Notes: generated from the letters alone by a model not told the origin. 64,000 nt of DNA from Schizophyllum amplum (GCA_007026445.1 VDMD01000075.1:61647-125646), one strand, 5' to 3'. Shown: positions 33,829-47,946, counted from the first letter of the stretch. Numbers and translations: made by a program.

Positions 33829-35099
33829 CTACTCAACCTTCGTCGTACTCTTCTTCCCTCCAGCCCGCCCGCCTTCAGACAAGCGCGCAGCTGCCCACAA
33901 TGAGTGGGCGATGTCCCGGCCGAGGACGTAGATGATGGCCGTGGGTACGACGAGCCAGATGCTAGGGATTGAGGTCAGTTTCCGAGGTTAGGATCTGCGG
34001 AGAACGCCAGACGCACCCGTTTGGTCTGCATGGCAGAACACGCAAGTGAGAACAGCACGCGCGAGTGAGAAGAGCACACGCGAGTGAGGACAGCATGCGC
34101 GAGTGAGGACAGCACGCGCGTGTGAGGACAGCACACGCAAGTGAGAACAGTCGACAAAGAGGAGGGACGCGAAATAATCAGTACCCGAACGGTAAGCAAA
34201 CGAAAGACGACCGCACGCACATGAACCAGTACACCGTCAAGTCGACGAGGTTGTTGTGTCGCACTGTGCAGCCCGCGCCGGAGCAGAATGCCTCTTGCAG
34301 CCAGTAGAGCACGGTCTTCCAGAGCGTCATGGTGGCGGCGCAGAAGCCGATGAGGGGGGCGGAGGCGGCCCAGAAGCCAACGCCGGCCGCGGAGGCGGCG
34401 CTGAAGCCAACGCCGGCCGCGGAGGCGGCCCAGAAGCCAACGCCGGGCGCGGTAGGGGAAGGAGCCATGTGTGCGAGGTAGAGGTAGACGAGGTTGAGCA
34501 GGGTTTCGATGATGTTGAGGAAGGCTGGGGGTTGGGGGTTAGGGACTGGATGCGAATGGGGAGAGCGGCAGGATGCGAATGGGGAGCAGGGCAAGTACCT
34601 TGCGCGGCGGGGAATCCTGAGGGACAGTTAGTGTGGGATGTAGGAGCTGGCGAGGGACGTACCATCGCCCTCTTCAAGCGCTTTGACGCCGTAGATCTGC
34701 GATGACTTCGTGAGGGATGTGGCGGGGAATGTGCGGTCACGACTGACCCAATCAATCTGTGGATGTTATGAGCGTGGGGATGGGGAGATTGAGCAGGCCA
34801 CGCACCTCCTGGTATATCTCGTACGGCTTCCAGATCCAATGCAGGTCGCCACCCTGCGTCTATCATGAGCGACGCGTGTGAAACCGCAGAACGCGTGCTT
34901 ACGGCCATAGAGCGCGGCCTAGGGGGCTTGTATCAGCAAGACAGACAACATAACGCTTGCATCGCGCACCTGAAGAACAAGTAGGTCGCGTCCCATGCGA
35001 TCACCTGCCGCGGGCTCGTCAACGTCCTTTGTCCAGAGAAGGCGTACGCACCGGCACGGTGAGGAGAAACCAGAGCGAGATCCAAGTGTGGGGGGCCAT
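33829..35099 (-). CDS. EXPERA/EBP-like polytopic membrane protein, array copy 3
   Basis: Exons 35099-35052, 35004-34970, 34918-34903, 34853-34806, 34756-34748, 34696-34663, 34616-34599, 34524-34221, 34025-34017 and 33961-33829 give 654 nt, 217 residues, intact. Against copy 1, the 16-nt exon coding RPRSMA differs only by synonymous changes (AGA/AGG, CCC/CCG, CGG/CGC), evidence that the protein is under constraint. The loop between segments 2 and 3 has three 30-bp units (AASAAGVGF type). The last intron carries a 19-bp repeat in place of the 22-bp one of copies 1 and 2. Confidence 0.75.
34028..34150. repeat. 19-bp intronic minisatellite, copy 3
   Basis: About six units of gagtgaggacagcacgcgc in the last intron of the EXPERA-like gene. 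The same repeat is in copies 4 (about 44350-44472) and 5 (about 54727-54848). Confidence 0.85.
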
Positions 35100-36866
35100 G
35101 GTTGGGATGGTGGTGGTACGAGAAGAAGATGCGGCGGCGTCGTCTGACCACCGCACGGTCAATTCACACGTTCCCCCACGCGCACACGTCAACGCACCGG
35201 TCCGCGCCCGCCTGCGCCGCCGTCGGCGGGGCAGCGGGGCCTCGCTGTCGTCGTCCGAGCCGGCCTGCGAGGTCTGTGTTGAGGTCGCGAGGCACCCAGC
35301 GATCTTGCGCGTGTGGGAGGCGGAGAATAAAGAGTCCAAGAGTAAACGCTGGTGCAGATCGTGCGTTTCGGTGTACAGCACGGGGCTTGGACTGGGGTCA
35401 TCTTGTGTAGAGCTGGAGACGCTGGGGATCGTGTTGCGGCGGGCGAGGGCGCGCGCGGAGAAGGCGAGTGTCGAGGCGGCGACAAGGCAACTCGCGCGCG
35501 CGTTTCCCTTGTGCTGAAGACGTTGGACTTGGCCACGAGCGGTTGCGACATGACTGACGGGGATGGCGGTGGCAAGCGAAAGGACGTCTGCCCGCCTAAG
35601 TATCCGACATGTACGCGGTCAAAGAGCGGACGCGATCGGCGCGCGATCGAGGGGGAACGCTGTGTGATGTCACTGCGCGTGACCGTCGCACAGTTCGACT
35701 TTGCTTATCGCCGCGTCTTACAGCCCGGATTGAGAAAACGTTGGAGTCGAGTGCAAGTCGTTTTGTAGCTTGTCTAGCGGGCGCTGTGGACCAGCTACGA
35801 GGCTCGGGTCTGGACTCACCTATACATATACTTCCGAATGACAAGTCCTGCCAGTCTCGCTGTCCTCACCGTCTCCCTCCTCATTCTACGCCCTCCGCGA
35901 GTCCCAGATCCTCCCGCCGATGTCACTCTTTCGTGACCACATATATCCGGGTAGGGTATGCAAATTTATGGACCCATCGCACCAGCCGATTGCCATCGTC
36001 TTTCGCCAGCACCTCCAACTCGTCTGCAAATCATCGCTCGTCCTTCCTCCGCCCATGCCACTGTCCTCCCTCCCCAGCAATCCTTTCTCTCCTCGAGCCT
36101 CACTCACTGTCCTTCCCTCATCATCTCCGTAAATTTGTTTTATTTCCGACACCCATTCAATCTCAGGTTTCCGTCGCACTCACTACCCCCGCTATCACCT
36201 CTGGACAATGACCGGCCCTGAATCACTACTACAGACACGCAAAAGCGCATATCGCCGGAGGCTTTCAACGTGATGCGCGAAGCAGACTCAGGTACAGAGG
36301 ATGCTGGCATTGAGCGAGAGAACCCGTCTTGCACCCGTCTTGGGTGCCCAGAGCAGATAACGCGCGTCGGCGGACGTCGATCCGTTGCTTCTCGACTTGG
36401 GCAGGATGCTGACCACGGCAACGATGCCCCATCGCATCGCGCAAGTCGTCCAGCTTCCAGGCGTGCGTAGGCATAGCTCAAGGGGGGGAACATAGCTCAA
36501 GGGGGGGGCACAACCGCAAACACCTCGCTCGGCGGAACACGATACATTGCTTCACGACCTCGGCGGGCACCTCCCTGTCGAGCATGGCCAGCACGACGGC
36601 CTACTGACCGCATGGCCACGCCTCGCAATGCCGGGATGGGATGACGAGAGGCAATGCAATGATGGAATGGTACGATGAAGGTAGTACACGTGCCGACGCC
36701 GCGCGCCGCGCTTCCCATTCCTAACCCCAATCCTCCATCCCCAGCCCAAAACTGTCGCCCACGTCCTCGGAACCTCCCGCACGGATCTTTAACAAATCGA
36801 CCTCATTCTGCATCGGTTCCGGCGACCGAGACGTCGTTATTGGCGACCAAGACGTCGCTGGAATGG

Positions 36867-37001
36867 CTTGGGAACGGCCTCCGTCTGGACCGGCTTGGGA
36901 ATGGCCTCCGTCTGGACCAGCTTGGGAATGGCCTCCGTCTGGAACGGCTTGGGAATGGCCTCCGTCTGGACCAGCTTGGGAACGGTCTCCGGCTGAACCG
37001 G
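36867..37001. repeat. 27-bp minisatellite, copy 3
   Basis: Five units, identical in arrangement to copy 2. Confidence 0.95.
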
Positions 37002-37122
37002 TAAATGGGCCGGAATGGCAGGCGGGCGGGAGCGTTGAGAGTCGGCGGGAGCGTTCAGAGTCGGCCGGCGCGTTGAGAGTCGGCCGGAGCGTGTCGAGAT
37101 CCGACAAAGGTCCTGGACGTTC

Positions 37123-37629
37123 CGTCAGCCGCCGAAGAACATTGCAAGTCGCACAACGCACCACGCAAGTGCGCGGCGGCGCTTCCTCCTCCCTCTCCAC
37201 CTCCCAAAACCGTCGAAAACGTCCGCTAGGAATTCCCGCGCGAATATTTGACAAATCGACTTCATTTTGCATTTATTTTGGCGCCTGAGTTGTCGCCGAT
37301 ACGACCTCCGCTTGGACCAGTAAATGGGGATAGGCGGGGCGCGGGAGTCGGCGGGCTCGATACGAGGACCTGGCCTGGCCGTCGAGTCAGCCGCCGAAAA
37401 AACAATACAAGTCCTACAACGCACCACGCAAGTGCGCGGCGGCGCTGCGCGCCGCCAGCCGCGTCCCCTCCTCCCCAAATCTGTCGAAAACGTCCGCTAG
37501 GGATTCCCGCGCGAATATTTGGAGATTTACGTCCATTTTGCATTTATTTTGGCGCCTGAATTGTCGTTGGAATGGCCTCCGCTTGGACCGGCAAATGGGG
37601 ATAGGCGGGGCGCGGGGAAGGACGGGGCC
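37123..37629. repeat. 240-300 bp sub-repeat cluster, copy 3
   Basis: Two units, matching copy 2. Confidence 0.9.
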
Positions 37630-38331
37630 GCAGCGTTGCCATGGCGACAAGGCGCGGCGAGGTTCACGACGAGGCTGGAGGGCGCTGGGGGCGGGGCGCG
37701 CTGCGACGACGTCAGCGGTAGGCACGACGGTGGTGTTCTGAGAAGCTCACCTTGAAGTCAAGGCGGCGCAGTGCGCCGCCCGCTGAGCTCTCCATACGCC
37801 GTCGCAGTCGTCACGGAGGGGGGTGTGTGTTGTCGATTTCGGTGAATGCAACTTCATGTTGGTGCAAATCGCCGCCTGGGTTGCCGTCGAAAGGCTGCCG
37901 TTAGGGGCACGCCGGCGAATGTCGTGGGCGCTGTCGTAGGCGCTGGGGTCGAGGAGGTCGTGGCGCCGCGGCGAGGGGTGTGCGTGCGGGTCATGCCGGA
38001 TGGTGAGTATGGGAGCTTGAGTGCGATGGAGAACGAGCTGAGGTTAAGGTCAGCATGGGGCTACATAACGGAGGAGACGAGAGCACTCACGTTGAATATC
38101 GGGTGCAGATGAGCGGCGGCGGGCAAGGGGGAAGAACGACGATGAGGAGGTTGAAGATAACTATGGGGAAACGTCACAGAGTAAATATATGCGCCGCGCG
38201 ATGAAACAAACCCAAACTTACCTATGCGACCGATCATACGGCATACCCTGAGCGTGGCACCCTTGGTATGTCGCCGCTTTGGGACGTTCGTGCGGTTGTT
38301 TGCCGGGCTCCGTCGAAACCATGCCCCTTCT

Positions 38332-38441
38332 CAACACCCCAGTCGCGCTCCGCAAGACCGTCGGCCAGACCGGTGAATTCCGGTGCGATGAGTACTCGAA
38401 ACGGTGCTGCCGACGGCTCTGCAGGCGAGGCTGGGGTGTCG
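38332..38441. repeat. Long inverted repeat with indels, copy 3
   Basis: Same element as 17602-17710, but the left arm reads gtcggccagaccggtg instead of gtcggcagcaccgtg, so the inner stem is no longer perfect. Confidence 0.75.
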
Positions 38442-38555
38442 ACAACACGCGCGACGTCGGGGGCGCGAGACTATATAATATTCGCATCTGAGTACAGCCG
38501 ACGCGTCGGCGGCGGGCGTCGTGATATACGTGAGCAGTCCTTGAAGCTTGAAGAC

Positions 38556-41500
38556 TCATGATGGTCGAGACGAACTTGGAACAAAAATCGGAACTCACGC
38601 GAGGCGCGGAATTCGGGCCGAGGCCGCCGATATCTGTCTTCCCGCGCCGCCGTCTTCGCTTCCTGCCCATCGTCCTTGTCTCCCGCCACGATACAACATT
38701 CATTGTCTTTGTTGCACCTAGAAATACCATCGCGGAAGAATTACACCGATATCCTAGCGGATCCATCGCAATACGCAATTGAGCCACGGGTGGCGCGCAC
38801 CTGGCGCGTCCACTTTTCAAAACGCACCCGGCCTCAATACGCCACCAGCGATGGGTCGTATGGGGTTGAGGTGAACGCCCTACACTGTCAAAACACCACT
38901 AGCAGGTACTGATGAGCGATCAACGTCCTACCTTATCGTTTTGGGAGGTCGAAGAGTTTTGCATGCAGAACTCGACGTCTTCATGTCCAAAACTTGTCAC
39001 CCAATCTCAAAATATTCCCGACTCCGAACTTGCTCGGTTAGTTGCCAGAAACCGACTGCCGCTGTCCGATGGGCGATCTTCGCCGTCGAACTTGTGCAAT
39101 GGCGCGACGAAGGGCCATTTGTTATGTGGCGTCGTTTTTGGTGCGCCCATAGCATGCTTGTTCGGCCTCGGGCTGACGTCCGCAATGACTCATTCTAGTA
39201 TGCCAACCTATCCTCGACGACCCAGGCTTCCTTCCGCGCCTGCACTCGTTCCTCGACATGATATGCACCACCCTCTCCTCCTCCCTTCGTACTTCACCGC
39301 ACGCCCCATCTTCCGGCTGACGCCACCGCACTGACGATTCCATCTTCCGAGGTCCGACCACCACCTTTGTGGTGACGCGCTCGCCGCCGAGCACCGCACA
39401 CGCTCGCAGTAACGCCATTCCTCTACGCGGGCATTCCACCCTTCCGCATCTTCCATCGGAATCTGGTGCGTTTCCGCGCCCAATAACCGGGTCCTGGGCG
39501 CTGACATGTGCCATCAGTTTGATGGAAACATGATGTGAGCCGACGAGGGCGACGCTGCACTCGCCGTCGCTCTGCGCTGTTCTCATTCACTCACAGGGCG
39601 TCGTTTACGCCTATTCACCTCGGAACCTGGGCATACGTGTCGCCGATGACGAGGAAATATTTTGCACAAGTGTCGAAGGCAGAGACGCGGTCGACGAGGC
39701 AGGCGACGCGCGCCAGCAGCGCGCCGCCTTTCGTGAAGTTCAAGGGCTTCCAAATGGAGCAAGCCACTGATCTCTTTCAAGTTCAACGTCGACCTTGAGT
39801 TTCCCGCCGACAGCAAGTGTGGCGGCTTCGTCACGCGTTACTAGTCACTCAAGACACGTTGCGCGACGATTTTGGCGTGCTCTGCTATAGGTGGAGGACG
39901 ACGAGGGCGACGGTAAACGACTTGAACGCACTGTGGCGCGCGCTTCCCAAAGGCCTCGCAGAACTTTCGCCCTTCCGTCTACGGCACCGAGTACGGCCGC
40001 CCATCTCCGAGGTGATATGTTTATATTGAACTCTGCTGCGACCGGGCTGACGTGCGACCCAGGGCATTGCCGATGCGTTTGCGCGCTTTCTTTGAATCTT
40101 CCGTCTTTCGGGGTCCGTATCTGGGCCTCAAACTCAGTGAGTCATCTCCGCCTGCTGCCCGGCGCTGATAAGATGCGGGAACTGATCAGGTTGCGTAGGG
40201 GTGACGCGCCGTAGCCGTCTCGCTCAGTATAAAGTCCAGCAGCTCTCGTCGGTTTTCAACATCCTCTCGACTTGTCCCTCTCCCCAAGCACTCATTGGAC
40301 CACGCTCCGCCATGTGCTCTCGACCGCTCCGTTGTTGCTCACGTCGCCGACCACCTGCGACTTGTATATCTTGTGCGCTTTTGTCTTTCCCTCTATTTCG
40401 CAGTTTGCTAATCCTTCTCTTAGATACTTCTACTACATTTACCTGCACATCAACTTTGCAAACACCCAGCTACCCTCGCCTGTCACTTCCAACACGCAGT
40501 TTGTCACCACTGCCTGCTGTCGTCAATCAGTAAGTCTTTACATTTCACTTCACGTCCTTAGTCTCGATGCTGATTTCTTATTCTTCAAGGTCACGCATGT
40601 GTCCTACTTCAACTTCAAGGTCACGCGAGATCACCGCTCGTTGGTCAGTTTTTCTATTGAATTCATTTGGATTCGAAACTGACAGCACGCAGCTTGTCTC
40701 TTACCACCACGTCTCCTCCTTCGACAAGGTCGCCCGCCGTCGTGTACAACATCCGCCAACGCGTTTGGACGTCGACGTGTTGTCGATAACCTCGACAACC
40801 GCCATCCGTAGCGAGCGATGTCGCCGCTGCCTTTCACGACGGGTTCGGCGCAGACGGCACTGGCGAAGAGCACAGCTCGCTCGCGCTGTTGCCATGATAA
40901 CAATGAGCGGCCCGGGACATTTCGGACGACGTATCACGGCGCTCTCACGAGGTTTCGACACGTCGGGGGTCTTCTTGACGTTCCACATGCCGTCGTCGAC
41001 GGTGTACGCGCTGGTCAGGTGTGTCCTCGAGGACGAGTAGCAGACCTTGCTCGTCGCTTCTACTCGCACGCGCATGCTCATTGTTCCCGTAGATCTCCAC
41101 CGCTCGTCGACGGGGAGTCGTGCTGATCTGGGCACTCGCTTATCACGGTGAGTGTCCGCGCCGGTACACGCTGGCTGTCTTACATTCTGGCAGGATTCTC
41201 ACGACCCGCGAGACGCCCAAGCCACCAACAACAACGAATCTCCCCTCATGTCCCCCTGCACCCACAACCTCACGTGGGGCTCGAACCACGTTCCTTTGTG
41301 TGTACATGTTCGTTTGTCTACGCGCATAACATAGCTGACGACGGCGGTATTGTCACAGTGAGCCGGGTCTGTCCGCGCGGTCTCGCAAGTTCAACATTGA
41401 CCACGTGCTCCAGCCGTGACCTCGAAGTTCACTCCCACATGAGTTGAGAGCTCGCAGGTGCGGTCTCGTTCGCCACCACCGTGCTCGACGGATGGCATTA

Positions 41501-43019
41501 GCGTGTACGTCATGGTGAGTACGTGTTTGCTGAACGTGGCCCGACATGCATGCTGAGTCCACCAGTCGGTCGTACACATGCAAGACAAGCTCGTCCGCCC
41601 CTCGCCGCGGACCTCTTCGCTCTCCAGCGTCAAGTCAACCGCCCTCACCATGTCTGTGGCGTTCTCGCCACCCCAGAAACCCCCATCCAGCGGTCTAAGC
41701 GGGTGAGTTTCTGACCAGAGTCTGACCGACAAAACTGATGCAATCAAAGTCAAACCTCAAAATATTCGCGCGGGAGGTCTCGAGGGCAGTTGCGACTACT
41801 TTGAGAGTGGGGAGAATGGGTTGTGGGCGCGGCGGGCGGCGCGCTGCGCCGCCGCACACTCGATTTGTGGTGAGTTTACGTTGACGTTATCTCACGTAGC
41901 TCGTAGATTCATTGCGGTGGCCCGCGTCACCGGTACGTGGTTTGGTCGCCGAGCTAAATGGCTACGGGTCTCGTCACTCTCAGGTGAGCTTTACAGCCTG
42001 TTCCTTGGATTCTTCGTATCAGCGAATCTTGTTTCCCGCAACCTCGTCCCAACGCCCATCCTCGCCTCGCTCGTATACGTATGACCACTTATGGGATCTC
42101 ATGAGACGCTGATCGGGCCCTCGTCGCTGCCATGGTGGGGCGCTTTGCGCGCTGTGGGAGAATACTGACCAGCCTATTTCTAGAACCCTTCAACGCGCAT
42201 CCGCAGAGTACAAAGCACTCGCGGATACTAAGTATGTTGTCCACCGCATCCAGGTGACGGCTTTTGCCGCAGAGGACGCCTTGCGTATGTCTGTGGGGAC
42301 GCGCGCACCGTTGTTCAAGGACGAGCAAGTTGTCTGGGACCGTCCTCAGCGCTCCCACGCACCCGCACCCGCGATCTCCACGACGGGGTCCTCGCTGCGT
42401 TCCGCCGCGCTCACGTCGAGGGCAAGAACTCGATTGTAGTAGGTTGGGCCTTCAAGTAGACAATGTACTTACTCTCGTACTAATATCTTTGTATCTCGTA
42501 TGTATGGAGTAGTAACTTTGTACTTTACAAACAGTGTACTTCGTAGACCACGAATGCAGATATTATTTGATCCCGAACTCCGTCCTTGCAAGCTCACGGC
42601 TTACCTCTCTCGAGTCTCAACGCGCCGCGTACTCGGCGAAGTTCGCCTCGCATTTCGTGAGTGACTACATGTGTGCGCAGTATGTTTGTGCTCATTGCCT
42701 TACCCGTGGGCCGTTGTTCGTACTCGCTGCCGGCCGAGTCGCACGTTCCGTCCATTCTTTGAGTGCACTCGCTCGCAAGGCTCCCTCTCACTGTTCTCTC
42801 GCGCTTCTTCTCATCGTCCTCTTGTGCTCTCTCACCGTTCTCTCGCGCTCCTTCCAGTTCTTGCGCTCCTTCCAGTTCTCAGTTCTCGCGAGCTTCTTCT
42901 CACTGTTTTTTAAGCGCCTCTCTCACTGTTCTCTTGCCTTTCGTCGCCTCCATCCTTTCCCCTGTTCTGGCTCGCTTCTCTATACTTGCATCCGTCCGTT
43001 CATCTACTGACTTTTTATC
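38556..43019 (+). other. Unidentified exon-like region, plus strand, copy 3
   Basis: Counterpart of 28141-32640 with scattered one-base losses that break most of the frames seen in copies 1, 2 and 5. Confidence 0.3.
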
Positions 43020-43690
43020 AACTGACTCCTCCGCTCCCTTTTCCTCCCCTTTCTCCTTTGCTCTCGTCCTCCCCCCTTGTCCCTCCCTCGTCTCCCTCCC
43101 CCTCGTTACCCTCTCCCTCCCCTCCCTCCCCTTCCCTCCACCACCTCCTCCTCCGCTCCCTTTCCGTCCTCCCTCGCGCCCTCCCTCCACCACTCTCCTC
43201 TCCTTCCTCCTCCTCCTCCTCTCCTCTCTCCTCTCTCTCCTCTCCTCCTCCTCTCCTCCTCCTCTCCTCTCGCTCCCCTGCTTCAAGTACTTCTCACATC
43301 CCCTGCTTCACTTTCTCACATGCCCCTTCACTCATGCCCTCCTCCCCCGCTCCCCTCCCTTTCCCCGCTCCCTCACGCCCCTACTCCCTACGCCTCCTCC
43401 CTCTTCCGCCTTCTCCCTCCCCCCTCCTCCATCCTTTCCCTCACCATGATCGCCTCCTTCTGCCCTCACTCCTCAGGTCCCCTCCCCCTTTCCCTCACTC
43501 GTCTCCCCTCCCCTCTCCCCCCCTCTCCTCCCGCCCTCCCCTCCGCCCTCCCCACGTCGCCTCGCCTCCCCCCCTTCTCCCTCCCTCCCTCCTCGTCCCC
43601 TCCTCCCTCTCCTCCCCCCTTCTTTTCCTTCCCCTCATCCTCCTCCCTCGTTACCCTCTCGCTCGCCCCTCTCGTCCTCCCCACCATCTC
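43020..43690 (+). repeat. Polypyrimidine tract, copy 3
   Basis: About 670 bp of C/T-rich plus strand with a short TCC microsatellite near 43190-43270. Shorter than in copy 2 through many small deletions. Confidence 0.9.
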
Positions 43691-44157
43691 ACTCACCTCG
43701 TCAACGCACTTCGTCAAGCACGCACTCACTTCGTCAACCACGCACTCACCTCGTCAAGCACTCACCTCATCAACGCACTTCGTCAACCCAACACGCACTC
43801 ACCTCGTCAGCGCACGTCGTCAACCACGCACTTCGTCAAGCACGCACTCGTCCATCCGAAGACAGCACACTTATTGCGAAGACGACACAGCGAGTCCAAT
43901 TCGAAGATAGCAGAACGATAAACATATTCACGGGAAAGCGCACATCAAAATACACAGGCCACGCATATCATATATCCGTGTTCGTAAATCTAGAGTCATG
44001 TCCGTAACTCCTAAAGAGGGTCTGTGTGAGTCAGAAAGTACAGCTGAGCATGCGTGCCACATACCATATCGTTAAGATAGCACCCTAGTTGCAGGCTCGT
44101 AGCAAATGTCTCTCTCGTTGGGTGACGGACTAGGTATATCTATTACCCATGAGCCGC

Positions 44158-45414
44158 CTACTCAACCTTCGTCGTACTCTTCTTCCTCCAGCCCGCCCGC
44201 CTTCAGACAAGCGCGCAGCTGCCCAAATGAGTGGGCGATGTCCCGGCCGAGGACGTAGATGATGGCGTGGGTACGAGCCAGATGCTAGGGATTGAGGGTC
44301 AGTTTCCGAGGTTAGGATCTGCGGGAACGCCAGACGCACCCGTTTGGTCTGCATGGCAGAACACGCAAGTGAGAACAGCACGCGCGAGTGAGAAGAGCAC
44401 AGCGAGTGAGGACAGCATGCGCGAGTGAGGACAGCACGCGCGTGTGAGGACAGCACACGCAAGTGAGAACAGTCGACAAAGAGGAGGGACGCGAAATAAT
44501 CAGTACCGAAGGTAAGCAAACGAAAGACGACCGCACGCACATGAACAGTAACCCGTCAAGTCGACGAGGGTTGTTGTGTCGCACTGGTGCAGCCCGCGCC
44601 GGAGCAGAATGCCTCTTGCAGCCAGTAGAGCACGGTCTTCCAGAGCGTCATGGTGGGGCGCAGAAGCCGATGAGGGGGCGGAGGCGGCCCAGAAGCCAAC
44701 GCCGGCCGGCGGGGCGGCGCTGAAGCCAACGCCGGCCGCGGAGGCGGCCAGAAGCCAACGCGGGCGCGGTAGGGGAAGGAGCCATGTGTGCGAGGTAGAG
44801 GTAGACGAGGTTGAGCAGGGTTTCGATGATGTTGAGGAAGGCTGGGGGTTGGGGGTTAGGGACTGGATGCGAATGGGGAGAGCGGCAGGATGCGAATGGG
44901 GAGCAGGGCAAGTACCTTGCGCGGCGGGGAATCCTGAGGGACAGTTAGTGTGGGATGTAGGAGCTGGCGAGGGACGTACCATCGCCCTCTTCAAGCGCTT
45001 TGACGCCGTAGATCTGCGATGACTTCGTGAGGGATGTGGGGGGAATGTGCGGTCACGACTGACCCAATCAATCTGTGGATGTTATGAGCGTGGGGATGGG
45101 GAGATTGAGCAGGCCACGCACCTCCTGGTATATCTCGTACGGCTTCCAGATCCAATGCAGGTCGCCACCTGCGTCTATCATGAGCGACGCGTGTGAAACC
45201 GCAGAACGCGTGCTTACGGCCATAGAGCGCGGCCTAGGGGGCTTGTATCAGCAAGACAGACAACATAACGCTTGCATCGCGCACCTGAAGAACAAGTAGG
45301 TCGCGTCCCATGCGATCACCTGCCGCGGGCTCGTCAACGTCCTTTGTCCAGAGAAGGCGTACGCACCGGCACGGTGAGGAGAAACCAGAGCGAGATCCAA
45401 GTGTGGGGGGCCAT
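44158..45414 (-). pseudogene. EXPERA/EBP-like gene, frameshifted, array copy 4
   Basis: The same ten-exon layout as copy 3, first exon 45414-45367, but with several frame-breaking changes. In the last exon one base is lost near 44186, one near 44225 and four around 44265-44277. The large exon has gains and losses in its 30-bp repeat part (about 44655-44770). As written it cannot give a full protein. Because the changes are mostly single bases in short runs, sequencing or assembly error is as likely as true decay. Confidence 0.65.
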
Positions 45415-47183
45415 GGTTGGGATGGTGGTGGTACGGAGAAGAAGATGCGGCGGCGTCGTCTGACCACCGCACGGTCAATTCACACGTTCCCCACGCGCAC
45501 ACGTCAACGCACCGGTCCGCGCCCGCCTGCGCCGCCGTCGGCGGGGCAGCGGGGCCTCGCTGTCGTCGTCCGAGCCGGCCTGCGAGGTCTGTGTTGAGGT
45601 CGCGAGGCACCCAGCGATCTTGCGCGTGTGGGAGGCGGAGAATAAAGAGTCCAAGAGTAAAACGCTGGTGCAGATCGTGCGTTTCGGTGTACAGCACGGG
45701 GCTTGGACTGGGGTCATCTTGTGTAGAGCTGGAGACGCTGGGGATCGTGTTGCGGCGGGCGAGGGCGCGCGCGGAGAAGGCGAGTGTCGAGGCGGCGACA
45801 AGGCAACTCGCGCGCGCGTTTCCCTTGTGCTGAAGACGTTGGACTTGGCCACGAGCGGTTGCGACATGACTGACGGGGATGGCGGTGGCAAGCGAAAGGA
45901 CGTCTGCCCGCCTAAGTATCCGACATGTACGCGGTCAAAGAGCGGACGCGATCGGCGCGCGATCGAGGGGGAACGCTGTGTGATGTCACTGCGCGTGACC
46001 GTCGCACAGTTCGACTTTGCTTATCGCCGCGTCTTACAGCCCGGATTGAGAAAACGTTGGAGTCGAGTGCAAGTCGTTTTGTAGCTTGTCTAGCGGGCGC
46101 TGTGGACCAGCTACGAGGCTCGGGTCTGGACTCACCTATACATATACTTCCGAATGACAAGTCCTGCCAGTCTCGCTGTCCTCACCGTCTCCCTCCTCAT
46201 TCTACGCCCTCCGCGAGTCCCAGATCCTCCCGCCGATGTCACTCTTTCGTGACCACATATATCCGGGTAGGGTATGCAAATTTATGGACCCATCGCACCA
46301 GCCGATTGCCATCGTCTTTCGCCAGCACCTCCAACTCGTCTGCAAATCATCGCTCGTCCTTCCTCCGCCCATGCCACTGTCCTCCCTCCCCAGCAATCCT
46401 TTCTCTCCTCGAGCCTCACTCACTGTCCTTCCCTCATCATCTCCGTAAATTTGTTTTATTTCCGACACCCATTCAATCTCAGGTTTCCGTCGCACTCACT
46501 ACCCCCGCTATCACCTCTGGACAATGACCGGCCCTGAATCACTACTACAGACACGCAAAAGCGCATATCGCCGGAGGCTTTCAACGTGATGCGCGAAGCA
46601 GACTCAGGTACAGAGGATGCTGGCATTGAGCGAGAGAACCCGTCTTGCACCCGTCTTGGGTGCCCAGAGCAGATAACGCGCGTCGGCGGACGTCGATCCG
46701 TTGCTTCTCGACTTGGGCAGGATGCTGACCACGGCAACGATGCCCCATCGCATCGCGCAAGTCGTCCAGCTTCCAGGCGTGCGTAGGCATAGCTCAAGGG
46801 GGGGAACATAGCTCAAGGGGGGGGCACAACCGCAAACACCTCGCTCGGCGGAACACGATACATTGCTTCACGACCTCGGCGGGCACCTCCCTGTCGAGCA
46901 TGGCCAGCACGACGGCCTACTGACCGCATGGCCACGCCTCGCAATGCCGGGATGGGATGACGAGAGGCAATGCAATGATGGAATGGTACGATGAAGGTAG
47001 TACACGTGCCGACGCCGCGCGCCGCGCTTCCCATTCCTAACCCCAATCCTCCATCCCCCAGCCCAAAACTGTCGCCCACGTCCTCGGAACCTCCCGCACG
47101 GATCTTTAACAAATCGACCTCATTCTGCATCGGTTCCGGCGACCGAGACGTCGTTATTGGCGACCAAGACGTCGCTGGAATGG

Positions 47184-47318
47184 CTTGGGAACGGCCTCCG
47201 TCTGGACCGGCTTGGGAATGGCCTCCGTCTGGACCAGCTTGGGAATGGCCTCCGTCTGGAACGGCTTGGGAATGGCCTCCGTCTGGACCAGCTTGGGAAC
47301 GGTCTCCGGCTGAACCGG
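47184..47318. repeat. 27-bp minisatellite, copy 4
   Basis: Five units, as in copies 2 and 3. Confidence 0.95.
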
Positions 47319-47439
47319 TAAATGGGCCGGAATGGCAGGCGGGCGGGAGCGTTGAGAGTCGGCGGGAGCGTTCAGAGTCGGCCGGCGCGTTGAGAGTCGG
47401 CCGGAGCGTGTCGAGATCCGACAAAGGTCCTGGACGTTC

Positions 47440-47946
47440 CGTCAGCCGCCGAAGAACATTGCAAGTCGCACAACGCACCACGCAAGTGCGCGGCGGCGCT
47501 TCCTCCTCCCTCTCCACCTCCCAAAACCGTCGAAAACGTCCGCTAGGAATTCCCGCGCGAATATTTGACAAATCGACTTCATTTTGCATTTATTTTTGGC
47601 GCCTGAGTTGTCGCCGATACGACCTCCGCTTGGACCAGTAAATGGGGATAGGCGGGGCGCGGGAGTCGGCGGGCTCGATACGAGGACCTGGCCTGGCCGT
47701 CGAGTCAGCCGCCGAAAAAACAATACAAGTCCTACAACGCACCACGCAAGTGCGCGGCGGCGCTGCGCGCCGCCAGCCGCGTCCCCTCCTCCCCAAATCT
47801 GTCGAAAACGTCCGCTAGGGATTCCCGCGCGAATATTTGGAGATTTACGTCCATTTTGCATTTATTTTGGCGCCTGAATTGTCGTTGGAATGGCCTCCGC
47901 TTGGACCGGCAAATGGGGATAGGCGGGGCGCGGGGAAGGACGGGGC
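47440..47946. repeat. 240-300 bp sub-repeat cluster, copy 4
   Basis: Two units, as in copies 2 and 3. Confidence 0.9.

Larger units (their letters stand above)
33588..43915. repeat. Tandem array unit, copy 3 (10,328 bp)
   Basis: First half as in copies 4 and 5, second half as in copies 2 and 4. From about 38.35 kb onward it shows many single-base differences from copy 2, mostly losses in short runs. Confidence 0.95.
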
